14,132 nucleotides of DNA from a bacterium (lineage in GTDB: Bacteria > Patescibacteriota > Minisyncoccia > Minisyncoccales > PEYH01). The position numbers and the translations under genes were made by a program. The stretch is from the NCBI GenBank assembly GCA_021161645.1, contig JAGHAC010000013.1:1-14132 (forward strand), read 5' to 3'. Positions 7,358 to 14,080 of this stretch are shown one piece after another (the first letter of the stretch is position 1; every line of letters starts with the position of its first letter). The notes beneath the pieces are model-generated. The model worked only from the letters and a program-made list of their open reading frames with translations, did not search any database and was not told the origin of the DNA.

Positions 7358-8197
7358 ATGAAAACTATTTATGTAATTAATTCTCGCGGAGAAGAAGAAC
7401 CATTTTCCTTTCATAAAGTTTTTAGAAGTGCTAAAAGAGCAGGTGCTTCTCAAAACCTTGCTTTTGAGATAGCCAAGAAAATAGAAAAAGAAATTTATCC
7501 AGGAATTAAAACAACCGAGATTTTTAAGAAAGTTAAACAACTGCTTAACAAAAAAGATTTTAAGGCAAGTTTAAGATTTAGTTTAAAGGAAGGAATTAGA
7601 AAACTGGGACCAAACGGTTTTCCTTTTGAAAAATATATTGGAGAAATCTTTTCTAAACTAGGTTTTGATGTTTCTCTTAATCTTTATCTTAAAGGGAGAT
7701 GTGCTCGATACGAAATTGATTTCTTAGCAAAAAAAGAAGATTTAATTTATATAGGGGAGTGTAAGTACAGAATGAATCAAGGAGAAAGGATTGATTTAAA
7801 GATTGCCCTGGAGCATTGGGCGCGTTTTCTTGATCTTAAAGAGGGATATCTGAAGCAATTCTCAAAATATCAACTCAGGCCGATTTTGGTTACCAATGCA
7901 AAATTTACCAGTCAGGTAATTAGATATTCTAAATGTATAGGAGAAATGGATTTACTGGGATGGCGGTATCCAAAGCCAAAAGGGTTGGAATATTTAATAG
8001 AGTCTCAAAAACTTTATCCGGTAACAATTTTATCCTCTTTTAGGCCTATTTTCTTGGAAACTTTTGGAAAAGAAAAAATAATGTTGGCAGGTGATGTTTT
8101 GACATTAGGCAAGAAAAAATTATTAGGAAAAACGGGGCTTCCTTCTTCTAAGATTAATTCTTTGATAAAAGAAGCCCAAATCCTGCTTAACTCTTGA
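7358..8197 (+). CDS. ATP-cone domain fused to a PD-(D/E)xK nuclease-like domain
   Basis: Residues 1-85 form an ATP-cone: YVINSRGEEEPFSFHKVFRSAKRAGAS is the typical start, as in NrdR and ribonucleotide reductases, where the domain senses ATP/dATP. Residues 88-200 look like a restriction-endonuclease-like fold. They contain FEKYIGEIFSKLGFDV with E96, then YEIDFLAKKEDLIYIGECKYR with D121, E134 and K136, the D...ExK metal site in a helix-strand-strand order. The last 50 residues (MLAGDVLTLGKKKLLGKTGL and following) resemble a helix-hairpin-helix tail. The domain pair suggests a nucleotide-regulated DNA nuclease in the cytoplasm, perhaps for repair or uptake processing; the biological role is not known. 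This is the only intact gene in the window ending in TGA. The fold call is good; the catalytic claim rests on motifs. Confidence 0.72.
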   Translation: MKTIYVINSRGEEEPFSFHKVFRSAKRAGASQNLAFEIAKKIEKEIYPGIKTTEIFKKVKQLLNKKDFKASLRFSLKEGIRKLGPNGFPFEKYIGEIFSKLGFDVSLNLYLKGRCARYEIDFLAKKEDLIYIGECKYRMNQGERIDLKIALEHWARFLDLKEGYLKQFSKYQLRPILVTNAKFTSQVIRYSKCIGEMDLLGWRYPKPKGLEYLIESQKLYPVTILSSFRPIFLETFGKEKIMLAGDVLTLGKKKLLGKTGLPSSKINSLIKEAQILLNS

Positions 8198-8202
8198 AAA
8201 TT

Positions 8203-8973
8203 ATGGATGTGGAAAAGTTTATTCAGAAATTAACCAAAAAAGCAGGTAAAGAGTTGCTTTATTATTTCAAAAAGGAAAACAAGCTGATTTCTTTACGCGG
8301 TACATCAAAGCAGATTGTAACTAAATACGATAAAATTATCGATCGTCTTATCGTTTCTGAGATAAAAAAGAATTTCCCCGATCATTCTATTTTGAGCGAG
8401 GAAGGGGGCTTTTTAAGAAAGAAGAAGGAATTTCTTTGGATAGTAGACTCTCTTGACGGTTCAGGCAATTTTGCTAACAATAATCCACTTTTTTCTATTT
8501 GTATTGCTTTATGCTTAAAGTCAGAGCCATTTTTATCTGTTATTTATGCGCCGGCAATAGACGAGTTTTATTTTGCCAAAAAGTTTAATGGTGCTTATCT
8601 TAACGGGAAAAAAATTAAAGTGTCCAAAATAAGACGGCTAAAAGAAAGCTATCTTGTTTATTGTGAAGGCAATCAAAAGTCCAAAAAAAGAATTACCAAT
8701 ATTTTTTCTGTCGTTTATCCAAAAGTTACAGAATTAAGAAAGATAGGAACGGCCGGGCTTGAAATTGCCTGGACTGCTGCCGGGAGAGTCGATGGATATC
8801 TTACTACCAAAATTGATCCTTGGGATGTAGCGGCAGGAGTTTTATTGATACAAGAGGCAGGAGGCAAGGTGTCTGATTTTCAAGGAAAAGATTGGCAGAT
8901 TAGAAGAAGCGATCTTATTTTTTCCAACGGATTCATCCATAAAAACCTTCGAAGACTTTTGAGTAAAATATAG
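8203..8973 (+). CDS. Inositol monophosphatase family protein (IMPase/FBPase-like phosphatase)
   Basis: Starting from the ATG at 8203 the protein has 256 residues, the usual family length. A TTG at 8194 would add three residues and overlap the upstream stop, so the ATG is preferred. The metal-site motifs are ILSEEGG (E66-E67), WIVDSLDGSGNF (D82, D85, with S87 where most members have threonine), and IDPWDVAAGVLLIQEAGG (D205, D208). Members dephosphorylate myo-inositol-1-phosphate, fructose-1,6-bisphosphate, 3'-phosphoadenosine-5'-phosphate or similar small phosphates with Mg2+. Which substrate applies cannot be read from the sequence. In a cell with an AMP/RuBisCO route, fructose-1,6-bisphosphatase activity would link 3-phosphoglycerate to hexose, but that is inference. 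Ends in TAG; a 53-base gap with a possible promoter follows. Confidence 0.85.
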   Translation: MDVEKFIQKLTKKAGKELLYYFKKENKLISLRGTSKQIVTKYDKIIDRLIVSEIKKNFPDHSILSEEGGFLRKKKEFLWIVDSLDGSGNFANNNPLFSICIALCLKSEPFLSVIYAPAIDEFYFAKKFNGAYLNGKKIKVSKIRRLKESYLVYCEGNQKSKKRITNIFSVVYPKVTELRKIGTAGLEIAWTAAGRVDGYLTTKIDPWDVAAGVLLIQEAGGKVSDFQGKDWQIRRSDLIFSNGFIHKNLRRLLSKI

Positions 8974-8976
8974 CGC

Positions 8977-9005
8977 TTTCGAAAATAAGAAAATCAGGTT
9001 ATAAT
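8977..9005 (+). promoter_or_regulatory. Candidate promoter before the oxidoreductase gene group
   Basis: A perfect TATAAT lies at 9000-9005 in the 53-base gap between the phosphatase and the small membrane protein gene. The hexamer 17 bases upstream, TTTCGA, is a poor -35. The -10 box ends 21 bases before the ATG at 9027. The region is very AT-rich, so the -10 match alone is modest evidence. Confidence 0.35.
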
Positions 9006-9026
9006 AAATTATTATTAATTAATTCA

Positions 9027-9437
9027 ATGAGCATTTTAAGAACAATCTATCTGTATTTCTTCTCTGCTTTAGGTTTAGTGCTTGTGATAATTGGGACAAT
9101 TCGTTTTATTGATATGGGATTGAAAACTTTTGTTTTTACTCAAGCAGACCAGCAACCTAGATATTACTATCCCTTGCCGCCAGCCCCTGTTTCTTTAGAA
9201 AAAATAAGTCAATTATCTGAGGATGATCAGGAATTAAGCAAAGAAGAAAAACAGCTTTTGATAGACTTTCTCAAGGAGTATAAAGAAACAAAAGAAAAAA
9301 ATGAAAAAATAAACCCTTTGGTTGCTAAAAGACAAAGAGATGCTTCGATTAATCTGTCTTTAATAATTGTGGGCTTACCTCTCTATCTATACCACTGGAG
9401 CATTATTAGAAGAGAAAACAAGAAAAAAATATCTTAA
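9027..9437 (+). CDS. Small membrane protein of unknown function, two predicted transmembrane helices
   Basis: I do not recognise the function. The 136 residues hold a first hydrophobic helix at about 7-29, a proline- and tyrosine-rich stretch (YYYPLPPAPVS, about 46-56), then a highly charged helix at about 57-100 (EDDQELSKEEKQLLIDFLKE). A second hydrophobic helix follows at about 107-124 with a basic tail. This gives a hairpin with a soluble charged loop of about 75 residues between two helices. The basic tail RRENKKK suggests that both ends are cytoplasmic with the loop outside. It is the first gene after a possible promoter and sits 19 bases before the alpha subunit gene of the oxidoreductase, so the two may share a message, but a functional link is not shown. 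Confidence 0.7.
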   Translation: MSILRTIYLYFFSALGLVLVIIGTIRFIDMGLKTFVFTQADQQPRYYYPLPPAPVSLEKISQLSEDDQELSKEEKQLLIDFLKEYKETKEKNEKINPLVAKRQRDASINLSLIIVGLPLYLYHWSIIRRENKKKIS

Positions 9438-9456
9438 TATAATTAAACTTATTGGT

Positions 9457-11109
9457 ATGGAAGAAATTTCTATTCTTATTGGGGGACAAGCAGGCGAGGG
9501 AATTAAGCAGGGAGGAAATCTAATAGCTCGGCTTTTTAATCGTTATGGGTGGAATGTTTTTGTTTATGAAGATTATCCCTCGCTGATTAAAGGAGGCCAC
9601 AATTTTTCTATTATTAGAGCAGCCAAGAAACCTGTCAAATCTCATAAAGACGAGGTTGATATTCTTTTTGCTTTTAATCAGGATACTTTAAAAATTCATC
9701 AAAAAAGAATAAGTAAGGAAACAGTTATAGTTTATGATTCTCAAGAAGCACAATACAAAAGAGGGATAAAGATTGCAATGAATAAAATTATTCAAGAACA
9801 GAAATTACCCATATTTACAAAAAATACTTTGGTATTAGGAATTACGGCAAAAATTCTTAATATAAATTTTAGATTAGTAAAACAACTTATTAAAGAAGTA
9901 TTTAAAGATTATCAACAGGAAAATATTTGGGCTGCAGAGATTGGATATGGTTTAGCGCCAACTATAATCAATTTGCCAAGATTAAGAAAATCTCCAAAAC
10001 CTCTTTTGACGGGTAACGAAGCAATAGCTTTAGGAGCGGCAAAAGCAGGTCTGAAGCTTTATGTTGCTTATCCAATGACCCCGGCAACAAGCATTCTTCA
10101 CTTTTTTGCTAGGTATGAGGATAAGTTAGGAGTTAAAATAGTTCAGCCAGAAAGTGAAATTGCCGCTGTTTTAATAGCAGAAGGAGCAGCTTATGCTGGA
10201 GTAAGATCTATGGTAGGAACTTCTGGAGGAGGTTTTGCTTTAATGAACGAAGCTCTAAGTTTAGCTGGGCAGGCAGAAATTCCAATATTGTTTGTTTTAT
10301 CTCAAAGAGCAGCACCCTCTACAGGCGTGCCTACTTATACAATGCAGGGAGATCTTTTATTCGCCTTGAACGCTGGTCATGGAGAATTCCAAAGAATTGT
10401 TGCTGCTCCCGGCGATACTCATCAAGCGTTTTATTTGACAGGAGAAGTTTTAGATTTAGTTTGGAAATATCAGATGCCCGGGATTATTTTAAGCGATAAA
10501 CATTTAAGCGAAAGCACATTTTCTACAGAGATAGATCTAAGAGAAGTAAAAATGGAAAAACCTAAATTATGGAAAGAGAAAAGCGGGTATAAAAGATATC
10601 TTTTGACCGAAGACGGAGTTTCGCCTTTAGCCTTCCCAGGAACTAAAAATAATATTGTTAAAGCAACAAGTTATGAGCATGATGAGTATGGAATTACTAT
10701 TGAAGAGGCTAAGAAGGTAGAAAAGATGATAGAGAAGCGGGCAAAGAAGAAAAAGACGTTGGTTAAAGAATTAAAGAAAAAAGAAACGGTTAAAATATAT
10801 GGCAATAAAAGAAGTAAAATAGTTTTGGTTGGTTGGGGGTCAACACAAGGTGTTTTGAAAGAAGTAGCGGAAGAATTAAAAATAAAATTTGTCCAGATAT
10901 TGTATTTAGAGCCATTTCCTAAATGGGAATTAGAAAAAATCTTTAATGATGCTGTAGAAGTAATTGATGTTGAAAATAATTCTACTGGACAACTAGCAAG
11001 CATTTTGAGATCAAATGGTTTCAATATTACTCGAAAAATTCTTAAATATGATGCTCGTCCATTTACTACCGATGAATTAATTAAAAAAATATGGCAAGAA
11101 ATAAAATAG
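9457..11109 (+). CDS. korA: 2-oxoacid:ferredoxin oxidoreductase, fused gamma-alpha subunit
   Basis: With the ATG at 9457 the protein has 550 residues; the frame is open upstream, but earlier starts would lie inside the preceding gene and add residues unlike the family. Residues 1-180 are the gamma domain with GGQAGEGI at 9-16 and YEDYPSLIKGGHN at 37-49. The alpha pyrimidine-binding domain starts with TGNEAIALGAAKAG, then YPMTPATS (205-212), QPESEIAA (230-237), GTSGGGFALMNEALSLAG (254-271), and APSTGVPT (286-293). A lysine-rich linker precedes the C-terminal transketolase-like domain. With KorB it oxidatively decarboxylates a 2-oxoacid with coenzyme A to acyl-CoA, CO2 and reduced ferredoxin. 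Substrate (2-oxoglutarate, pyruvate or branched) is not settled. The last 19 bases overlap korB. Confidence 0.88.
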   Translation: MEEISILIGGQAGEGIKQGGNLIARLFNRYGWNVFVYEDYPSLIKGGHNFSIIRAAKKPVKSHKDEVDILFAFNQDTLKIHQKRISKETVIVYDSQEAQYKRGIKIAMNKIIQEQKLPIFTKNTLVLGITAKILNINFRLVKQLIKEVFKDYQQENIWAAEIGYGLAPTIINLPRLRKSPKPLLTGNEAIALGAAKAGLKLYVAYPMTPATSILHFFARYEDKLGVKIVQPESEIAAVLIAEGAAYAGVRSMVGTSGGGFALMNEALSLAGQAEIPILFVLSQRAAPSTGVPTYTMQGDLLFALNAGHGEFQRIVAAPGDTHQAFYLTGEVLDLVWKYQMPGIILSDKHLSESTFSTEIDLREVKMEKPKLWKEKSGYKRYLLTEDGVSPLAFPGTKNNIVKATSYEHDEYGITIEEAKKVEKMIEKRAKKKKTLVKELKKKETVKIYGNKRSKIVLVGWGSTQGVLKEVAEELKIKFVQILYLEPFPKWELEKIFNDAVEVIDVENNSTGQLASILRSNGFNITRKILKYDARPFTTDELIKKIWQEIK

Positions 11110-11969
11110 ATTCTTCTGTTCTTGATACTTATGCTCAGAATACTTGGTGTCCGGGATGTTTTAATTTTGTTATAGAAGCGGTTGTTAAAGAGGTGATTTT
11201 GGAAATAAGTAAAAAGGAGAGTAAAATAGAGGATTTTGTTTTGGTAAGCGGTATTGGGTGTCATGCTAAGATTGTTGATTATATTAACACCAATAGTTTT
11301 TATTCAATTCATGGAAGAGTAATACCAGTGGCAACCGGTATCAAACTGGCAAATCCCGACTTAAAAGTAATTGGATTTGAAGGAGATGGAGATGCTTATA
11401 ACGAGGGAGTAGCTCATTTGGTTTCTGCTGCTCGAAAAAATACTGATATTACGGTAGTTATTCATGACAATAGAGTTTTTGCCTTGACCACAGGACAATA
11501 TACTGCTACTTCTCCCGTAGGTTTTAAAGGAAAATCTACCCCTCAGGGAAGCTTTGAAAAACCCTTTAACCCCATAGAACTAATGATGACAAGCGGAGCA
11601 ACTTTTGTGGCAAGAAGTTATGCAGGTAACCCTACTCATTTCAAACAGGTTTTAAAGAAAGCAATTGGACATAAAGGATTTTCTTTTGTAGAGGTCTTAC
11701 AGCCCTGTATTTCATTTTTTAATCCAGCAAAATTTTATAATGAAAAAATTTATAAACTGGAAGATATAAATCATAATTCTTCCAATTACAAAGAGGCGCT
11801 TACTAGAGCCAGAGAATGGGACTATGCCAATGGTAAAGGAGATATTCCGATAGGAATATTTTATCAGACCTACAGATCGACATACGAAGAAATTATTTTA
11901 AAGGGTAAAAAACTTGCAAATTCTAAACTCTCCAAAAAATTTAAAGAAATTTTAAAGGAAAAGATATAA
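11091..11969 (+). CDS. korB: 2-oxoacid:ferredoxin oxidoreductase beta subunit (thiamine-diphosphate and iron-sulfur)
   Basis: The 292-residue protein carries the thiamine diphosphate and one 4Fe-4S cluster. Cluster ligands are visible as C20 and C23 in NTWCPGC, C57 in GIGCHAK, and C206 in EVLQPCISF. The Mg2+/thiamine motif is FEGDGDAYNEG (96-106) followed downstream by IHDNRVFALTTGQYTATSP (124-142). This is the standard arrangement for short beta subunits of archaeal and bacterial enzymes. No separate delta (ferredoxin-like) subunit gene is in the window, as expected for two-subunit enzymes of the KorAB type, which pass electrons to a free ferredoxin. The ATG at 11091 overlaps korA by 19 bases, indicating coupled translation. 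The heptamer TTTAAAG at 11951-11957 near the end is discussed with prmC. Confidence 0.92.
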   Translation: MARNKIDSSVLDTYAQNTWCPGCFNFVIEAVVKEVILEISKKESKIEDFVLVSGIGCHAKIVDYINTNSFYSIHGRVIPVATGIKLANPDLKVIGFEGDGDAYNEGVAHLVSAARKNTDITVVIHDNRVFALTTGQYTATSPVGFKGKSTPQGSFEKPFNPIELMMTSGATFVARSYAGNPTHFKQVLKKAIGHKGFSFVEVLQPCISFFNPAKFYNEKIYKLEDINHNSSNYKEALTRAREWDYANGKGDIPIGIFYQTYRSTYEEIILKGKKLANSKLSKKFKEILKEKI

Positions 11970-12631
11970 AAAGGGCAGTAGAAAAAAATTCTGTTAATTT
12001 TTTAAATTGCGAGATAGATATATCGCATAAGGTTTTTATTCCGCGTCAAGAAACAGAATTTTGGACAAGAGAGGCAGTTAAAAAAATTAAGAAAAGAGAA
12101 AAAGATAATAATAAGGTTGATATTTTAGATATTTTTGCCGGGAGTGGATGTATTGGTATTGCTGTTTTGAAAGCAACCAAAAAAGCTTTTGTAGATTTTG
12201 TGGATATTGATAAAGAAGCGATCAAGCAAATAAGAATTAATCTTGCAAAAAACAGAATTTCTTTAAAGAGATATCGGGTATATTGCTCCGATATGTTCTC
12301 TTTAATTCAAAACAAAAAATATGATTTCATTTTAGCAAACCCTCCATATGTGGCTCTGGAAAGAATCAAAGAAGTTGATAAAGAGGTTTTGAAAAATGAA
12401 CCCAGATATGCCTTGTTTGCAGGAGAAGATGGCTTGCTTTTTATAAAAAAACTTTTAAATGAAATTGATAAACACCTTAAATGTTTCGGGTATCTCTTTA
12501 TGGAGCTTGATCCTCTACAAAGAAGCAAGGTTGAAAAAATATTACGAATAAAATTTCATAACTATCGCTATGGTTTTGAAAAAGACCAATATAAAAGAGA
12601 AAGATTTTTGATTTTGCAGAAGTTATGTTAA
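11966..12631 (+). CDS. prmC: PrmC/HemK-like release-factor glutamine methyltransferase lacking a standard start codon
   Basis: The frame is open from 11945 and codes for the PrmC catalytic domain. With a start at ATA 11966, motifs are FIPRQETEF (24-32, the IPRPETE motif), DILDIFAGSGCIGIAVL (52-68, the S-adenosylmethionine-binding loop), VDIDKEA, and ANPPYV (124-129, the NPPY motif that holds the target glutamine). PrmC methylates the GGQ glutamine of release factors RF1 and RF2. The usual N-terminal helical domain of about 70 residues is absent. No ATG, GTG or TTG occurs in frame from 11945 until TTG 12167, and that start would delete the cofactor loop. A rare start (ATA or ATT), a -1 frameshift out of korB, or a lost 5' end are the options. 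The domain call is firm; the start is not. Confidence 0.72.
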   Translation: MKRAVEKNSVNFLNCEIDISHKVFIPRQETEFWTREAVKKIKKREKDNNKVDILDIFAGSGCIGIAVLKATKKAFVDFVDIDKEAIKQIRINLAKNRISLKRYRVYCSDMFSLIQNKKYDFILANPPYVALERIKEVDKEVLKNEPRYALFAGEDGLLFIKKLLNEIDKHLKCFGYLFMELDPLQRSKVEKILRIKFHNYRYGFEKDQYKRERFLILQKLC

Positions 12632-12846
12632 TCAAAGTAAAAGTTTTTCCAAAATCAAAAAAAGAAAAAGTGTTACAGATAGATAAAGATAAGTTAAATG
12701 TTTGGGTAAAAGAGGCACCAAAAGAAGGGAGGGCAAACGAAAGAGTTATTGAATTGATTGCTGATTTTTTAAAAATTCCTCAAAATAAAATTCAAATCAT
12801 TAAAGGCAGAAGAACGCCGAATAAAATTTTAAAAATTTTTGATTAG
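12625..12846 (+). CDS. YggU/DUF167 family protein
   Basis: The 73-residue protein matches the small DUF167 (YggU) family: an N-terminal strand (LIKVKVFPKSKKEKV), a middle strand (KLNVWVKEAPKEGRANE) with the conserved 'eGkAN' turn, a helix (VIELIADFLKIPQNKI), and the end IIKGRRTPNKILKI, where a G-x-x-x-x-x-K pattern is conserved. The family has known structures but no firmly established function. The length is slightly below the usual 75-100. Its ATG overlaps the prmC stop by seven bases, so it is likely made from the same message. It ends in TAG, and the degraded TrmI gene begins two bases later. Confidence 0.85.
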   Translation: MLIKVKVFPKSKKEKVLQIDKDKLNVWVKEAPKEGRANERVIELIADFLKIPQNKIQIIKGRRTPNKILKIFD

Positions 12847-12848
12847 AC

Positions 12849-13294
12849 ATGAAATTTAAAACAGGACAAAAGGAAAAGTTATCTCTTATGAACGCAGAAA
12901 AGAATTTTTGGAGAGGGCAAAAGAAAATATCAAAAATTATTTTGGTAAATTGTCTCAAAATTTAATCCTCAGAGAAAGAGATATATGTAAACAGGGTATA
13001 AAAAAAGAAGACAGAAATCTTGATAAGGTCGTTTTAGATTTGCCTGAAGTATGAAAGGTTATTGATTCTGTAGTAGAGAGTTTAAAGCCGGGAGGCATCT
13101 TGATACTTTATAATCCCACGGTTCAACAAATGTTGAGAACTAAAAAAGAAATTGATAAAACAAAATTCTTTTATTTTGAAGGAATGTATGAAATTCTTCA
13201 AAGAGGATGGAAAATTGAAGAGAAAAGTATGCGCCCAAAAGACAGAATGGTAGCTCATACATGATTTATTTTAGTGGCGAGAAAATTAAATTAG
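12849..13294 (+). pseudogene. trmI: tRNA (adenine-58-N1)-methyltransferase (TrmI) remnant: internal deletion plus two in-frame TGA codons
   Basis: The start at ATG 12849 gives MKFKTGQ, then the frame changes. From 12872 another frame reads GKVISYERRKEFLERAKENI and later DKVVLDLPEV, a TGA (13052-13054), KVIDSVVESLKPGGILILYN, TVQQM, YEILQRGWKIEEKSMRPKDR, MVAHT, a second TGA (13262-13264) and FILVARKLN, ending at TAG 13294. These match TrmI, including the DLP-x-PW and MV-x-HTGFL motifs. The first TGA stands where tryptophan is usual, the second where glycine is usual. About 90-100 residues, including the cofactor-binding glycine loop that should precede GKVISYE, are missing. Intact TrmI (about 250-280 residues) makes m1A58 in the tRNA T-loop. 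The copy cannot work as drawn. Confidence 0.82.
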
Positions 13295-13304
13295 TCAGTA
13301 AAAA

Positions 13305-13331
13305 AGAAGCGCCCTACAAGAGGGCGCTTTT
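13305..13331. terminator. Bidirectional intrinsic terminator between convergent genes
   Basis: AAGCGCCCT and AGGGCGCTT pair perfectly over nine bases with a five-base loop (ACAAG). On the plus strand the stem ends in four T. On the minus strand it is followed by a TTCTTTTTTA tract. It is placed where the plus-strand gene group and the minus-strand gene meet, so it can end transcription in both directions. Confidence 0.85.
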
Positions 13332-13335
13332 GTCG

Positions 13336-14013
13336 TTAAAATTGCCAGTTGAAGGTGAGTCCGAGGCTTGGTCTAGAAGGAGAGTAACAGGAAATTCTAC
13401 AGGGATCAAGGTATAACTTTCCTATGGCTTGGAATTGGGGGTTTTCTACCCTTAGTCCGATATAGCCCTGAGCTTGATCAACAAGTGTATCACATCCTAC
13501 GATAATTAACAGAGGAGGAAAACCGCAAATTCCGGCATTAATATCGAAGAATTTAAATCGAATGTTGCATATATTGCTGTCTTGTAGTTCAAGTGCGATT
13601 GGACACGGCTGATGTAGTGCGAAAAAGAAATCAAGATCCCAGGAGTTGACACAAGAGTAACAGGGTGAAATTCCTGTGATGCCTCGCATCTGAAATGAAA
13701 TGTACTGGTTATAGAAGCTAGTAAAGAAAAATGGTCCAATGGCTTGTCCTACAAACCCGATTCCTCCACCTATAGTTAGAGAGTCGTTTCTTATTCCATA
13801 TCCTAGACCAAGATTTAGCCAATAAAAATTATCATAAGTCGAGCTTTCAAACATTACTACATTCAAACAGCAGGGTGCAGGCTCAAAGGTTGCAACTCCA
13901 GATAAACTCACAAAAGAGTTTTCTGGTCCTGCCACATTGAGGTGAAGATAATCAGCCATTCCTACCACCGCGAAAATACCTACGATAATGATTACTCCTA
14001 CCAACTTTCTCAT
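13336..14013 (-). CDS. Secreted cysteine-rich protein of unknown function, possibly beta-rich
   Basis: I do not recognise a family. The ATG at 14013 is preferred over a GTG at 14022 because AGGAGG ends eight bases before the ATG and overlaps the GTG. The 225-residue product starts MRKLVGVIIIVGIFAVVGMA, a signal peptide with probable cleavage after GMA. The mature part is rich in aromatic and glycine residues (LNLGLGYGIRN, LTIGGGIGFVG) in alternating patterns that suggest beta strands, ends in LTFNWQF with a terminal aromatic as in outer-membrane barrels, and holds ten cysteines. Sampled lines give about 40% GC, against 22-30% in sampled plus-strand genes. It has a consensus promoter and the only strong Shine-Dalgarno serving a full gene here. 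It may have come from another lineage or be specific to this strain. Confidence 0.65.
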   Translation of the reverse strand: MRKLVGVIIIVGIFAVVGMADYLHLNVAGPENSFVSLSGVATFEPAPCCLNVVMFESSTYDNFYWLNLGLGYGIRNDSLTIGGGIGFVGQAIGPFFFTSFYNQYISFQMRGITGISPCYSCVNSWDLDFFFALHQPCPIALELQDSNICNIRFKFFDINAGICGFPPLLIIVGCDTLVDQAQGYIGLRVENPQFQAIGKLYLDPCRISCYSPSRPSLGLTFNWQF

Positions 14014-14021
14014 TCCAGCCA

Positions 14022-14027
14022 CCTCCT
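14022..14027 (-). promoter_or_regulatory. Shine-Dalgarno site that fixes the start at 14013
   Basis: AGGAGG on the minus strand (CCTCCT on the plus) lies eight bases before ATG 14013, an ideal distance. It overlaps the alternative GTG at 14022, which it therefore cannot serve. Confidence 0.8.
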
Positions 14028-14051
14028 ATAGGTTTTAAAGATTCTTTGAAA

Positions 14052-14080
14052 ATGATAATAATTTTACAATCTTTTGTCAA
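14052..14080 (-). promoter_or_regulatory. Consensus promoter of the minus-strand secreted protein gene
   Basis: On the minus strand TTGACA (14080-14075) is a perfect -35, with a 17-base spacer and TATCAT (14057-14052) as -10 with five of six matches. The -10 box ends 38 bases before the ATG, so the leader is about 30 bases and includes the Shine-Dalgarno. This differs from the nearly leaderless plus-strand promoters. Confidence 0.75.

Noticed and set aside
9367..9456. N-terminal extension of the oxidoreductase alpha subunit from ATG 9367
   Set aside because: It would overlap the preceding gene by 71 bases and add 30 residues unlike the family; the ATG at 9457 places GGQAGEGI at the usual distance from the start.
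10671..11264. A 197-residue minus-strand reading frame opposite korA/korB
   Set aside because: It is antisense to two genes with clear family motifs, crosses their boundary, and its translation is low-complexity (Ser/Phe/Ile-rich), as expected for the reverse of AT-rich coding sequence.
12167..12631. A 154-residue methyltransferase starting at TTG 12167
   Set aside because: The frame upstream encodes the IPRxETE motif and the S-adenosylmethionine-binding FAGSGCIGI loop, so this start would give a protein without its cofactor site.
13052..13264. In-frame TGA codons in trmI as evidence for a reassigned genetic code (TGA as Gly or Trp, as in Gracilibacteria or mycoplasmas)
   Set aside because: About 4,200 codons of intact genes in the window have no in-frame TGA, tryptophan is written TGG throughout, and the gene at 7358-8197 ends in TGA. 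Two TGA codons occur only in a gene that also has a frame break and a deletion.
13052..13264. Selenocysteine at the TGA codons
   Set aside because: The family has tryptophan and glycine at these places, not cysteine or selenocysteine, and no selenocysteine-insertion hairpin was evident.
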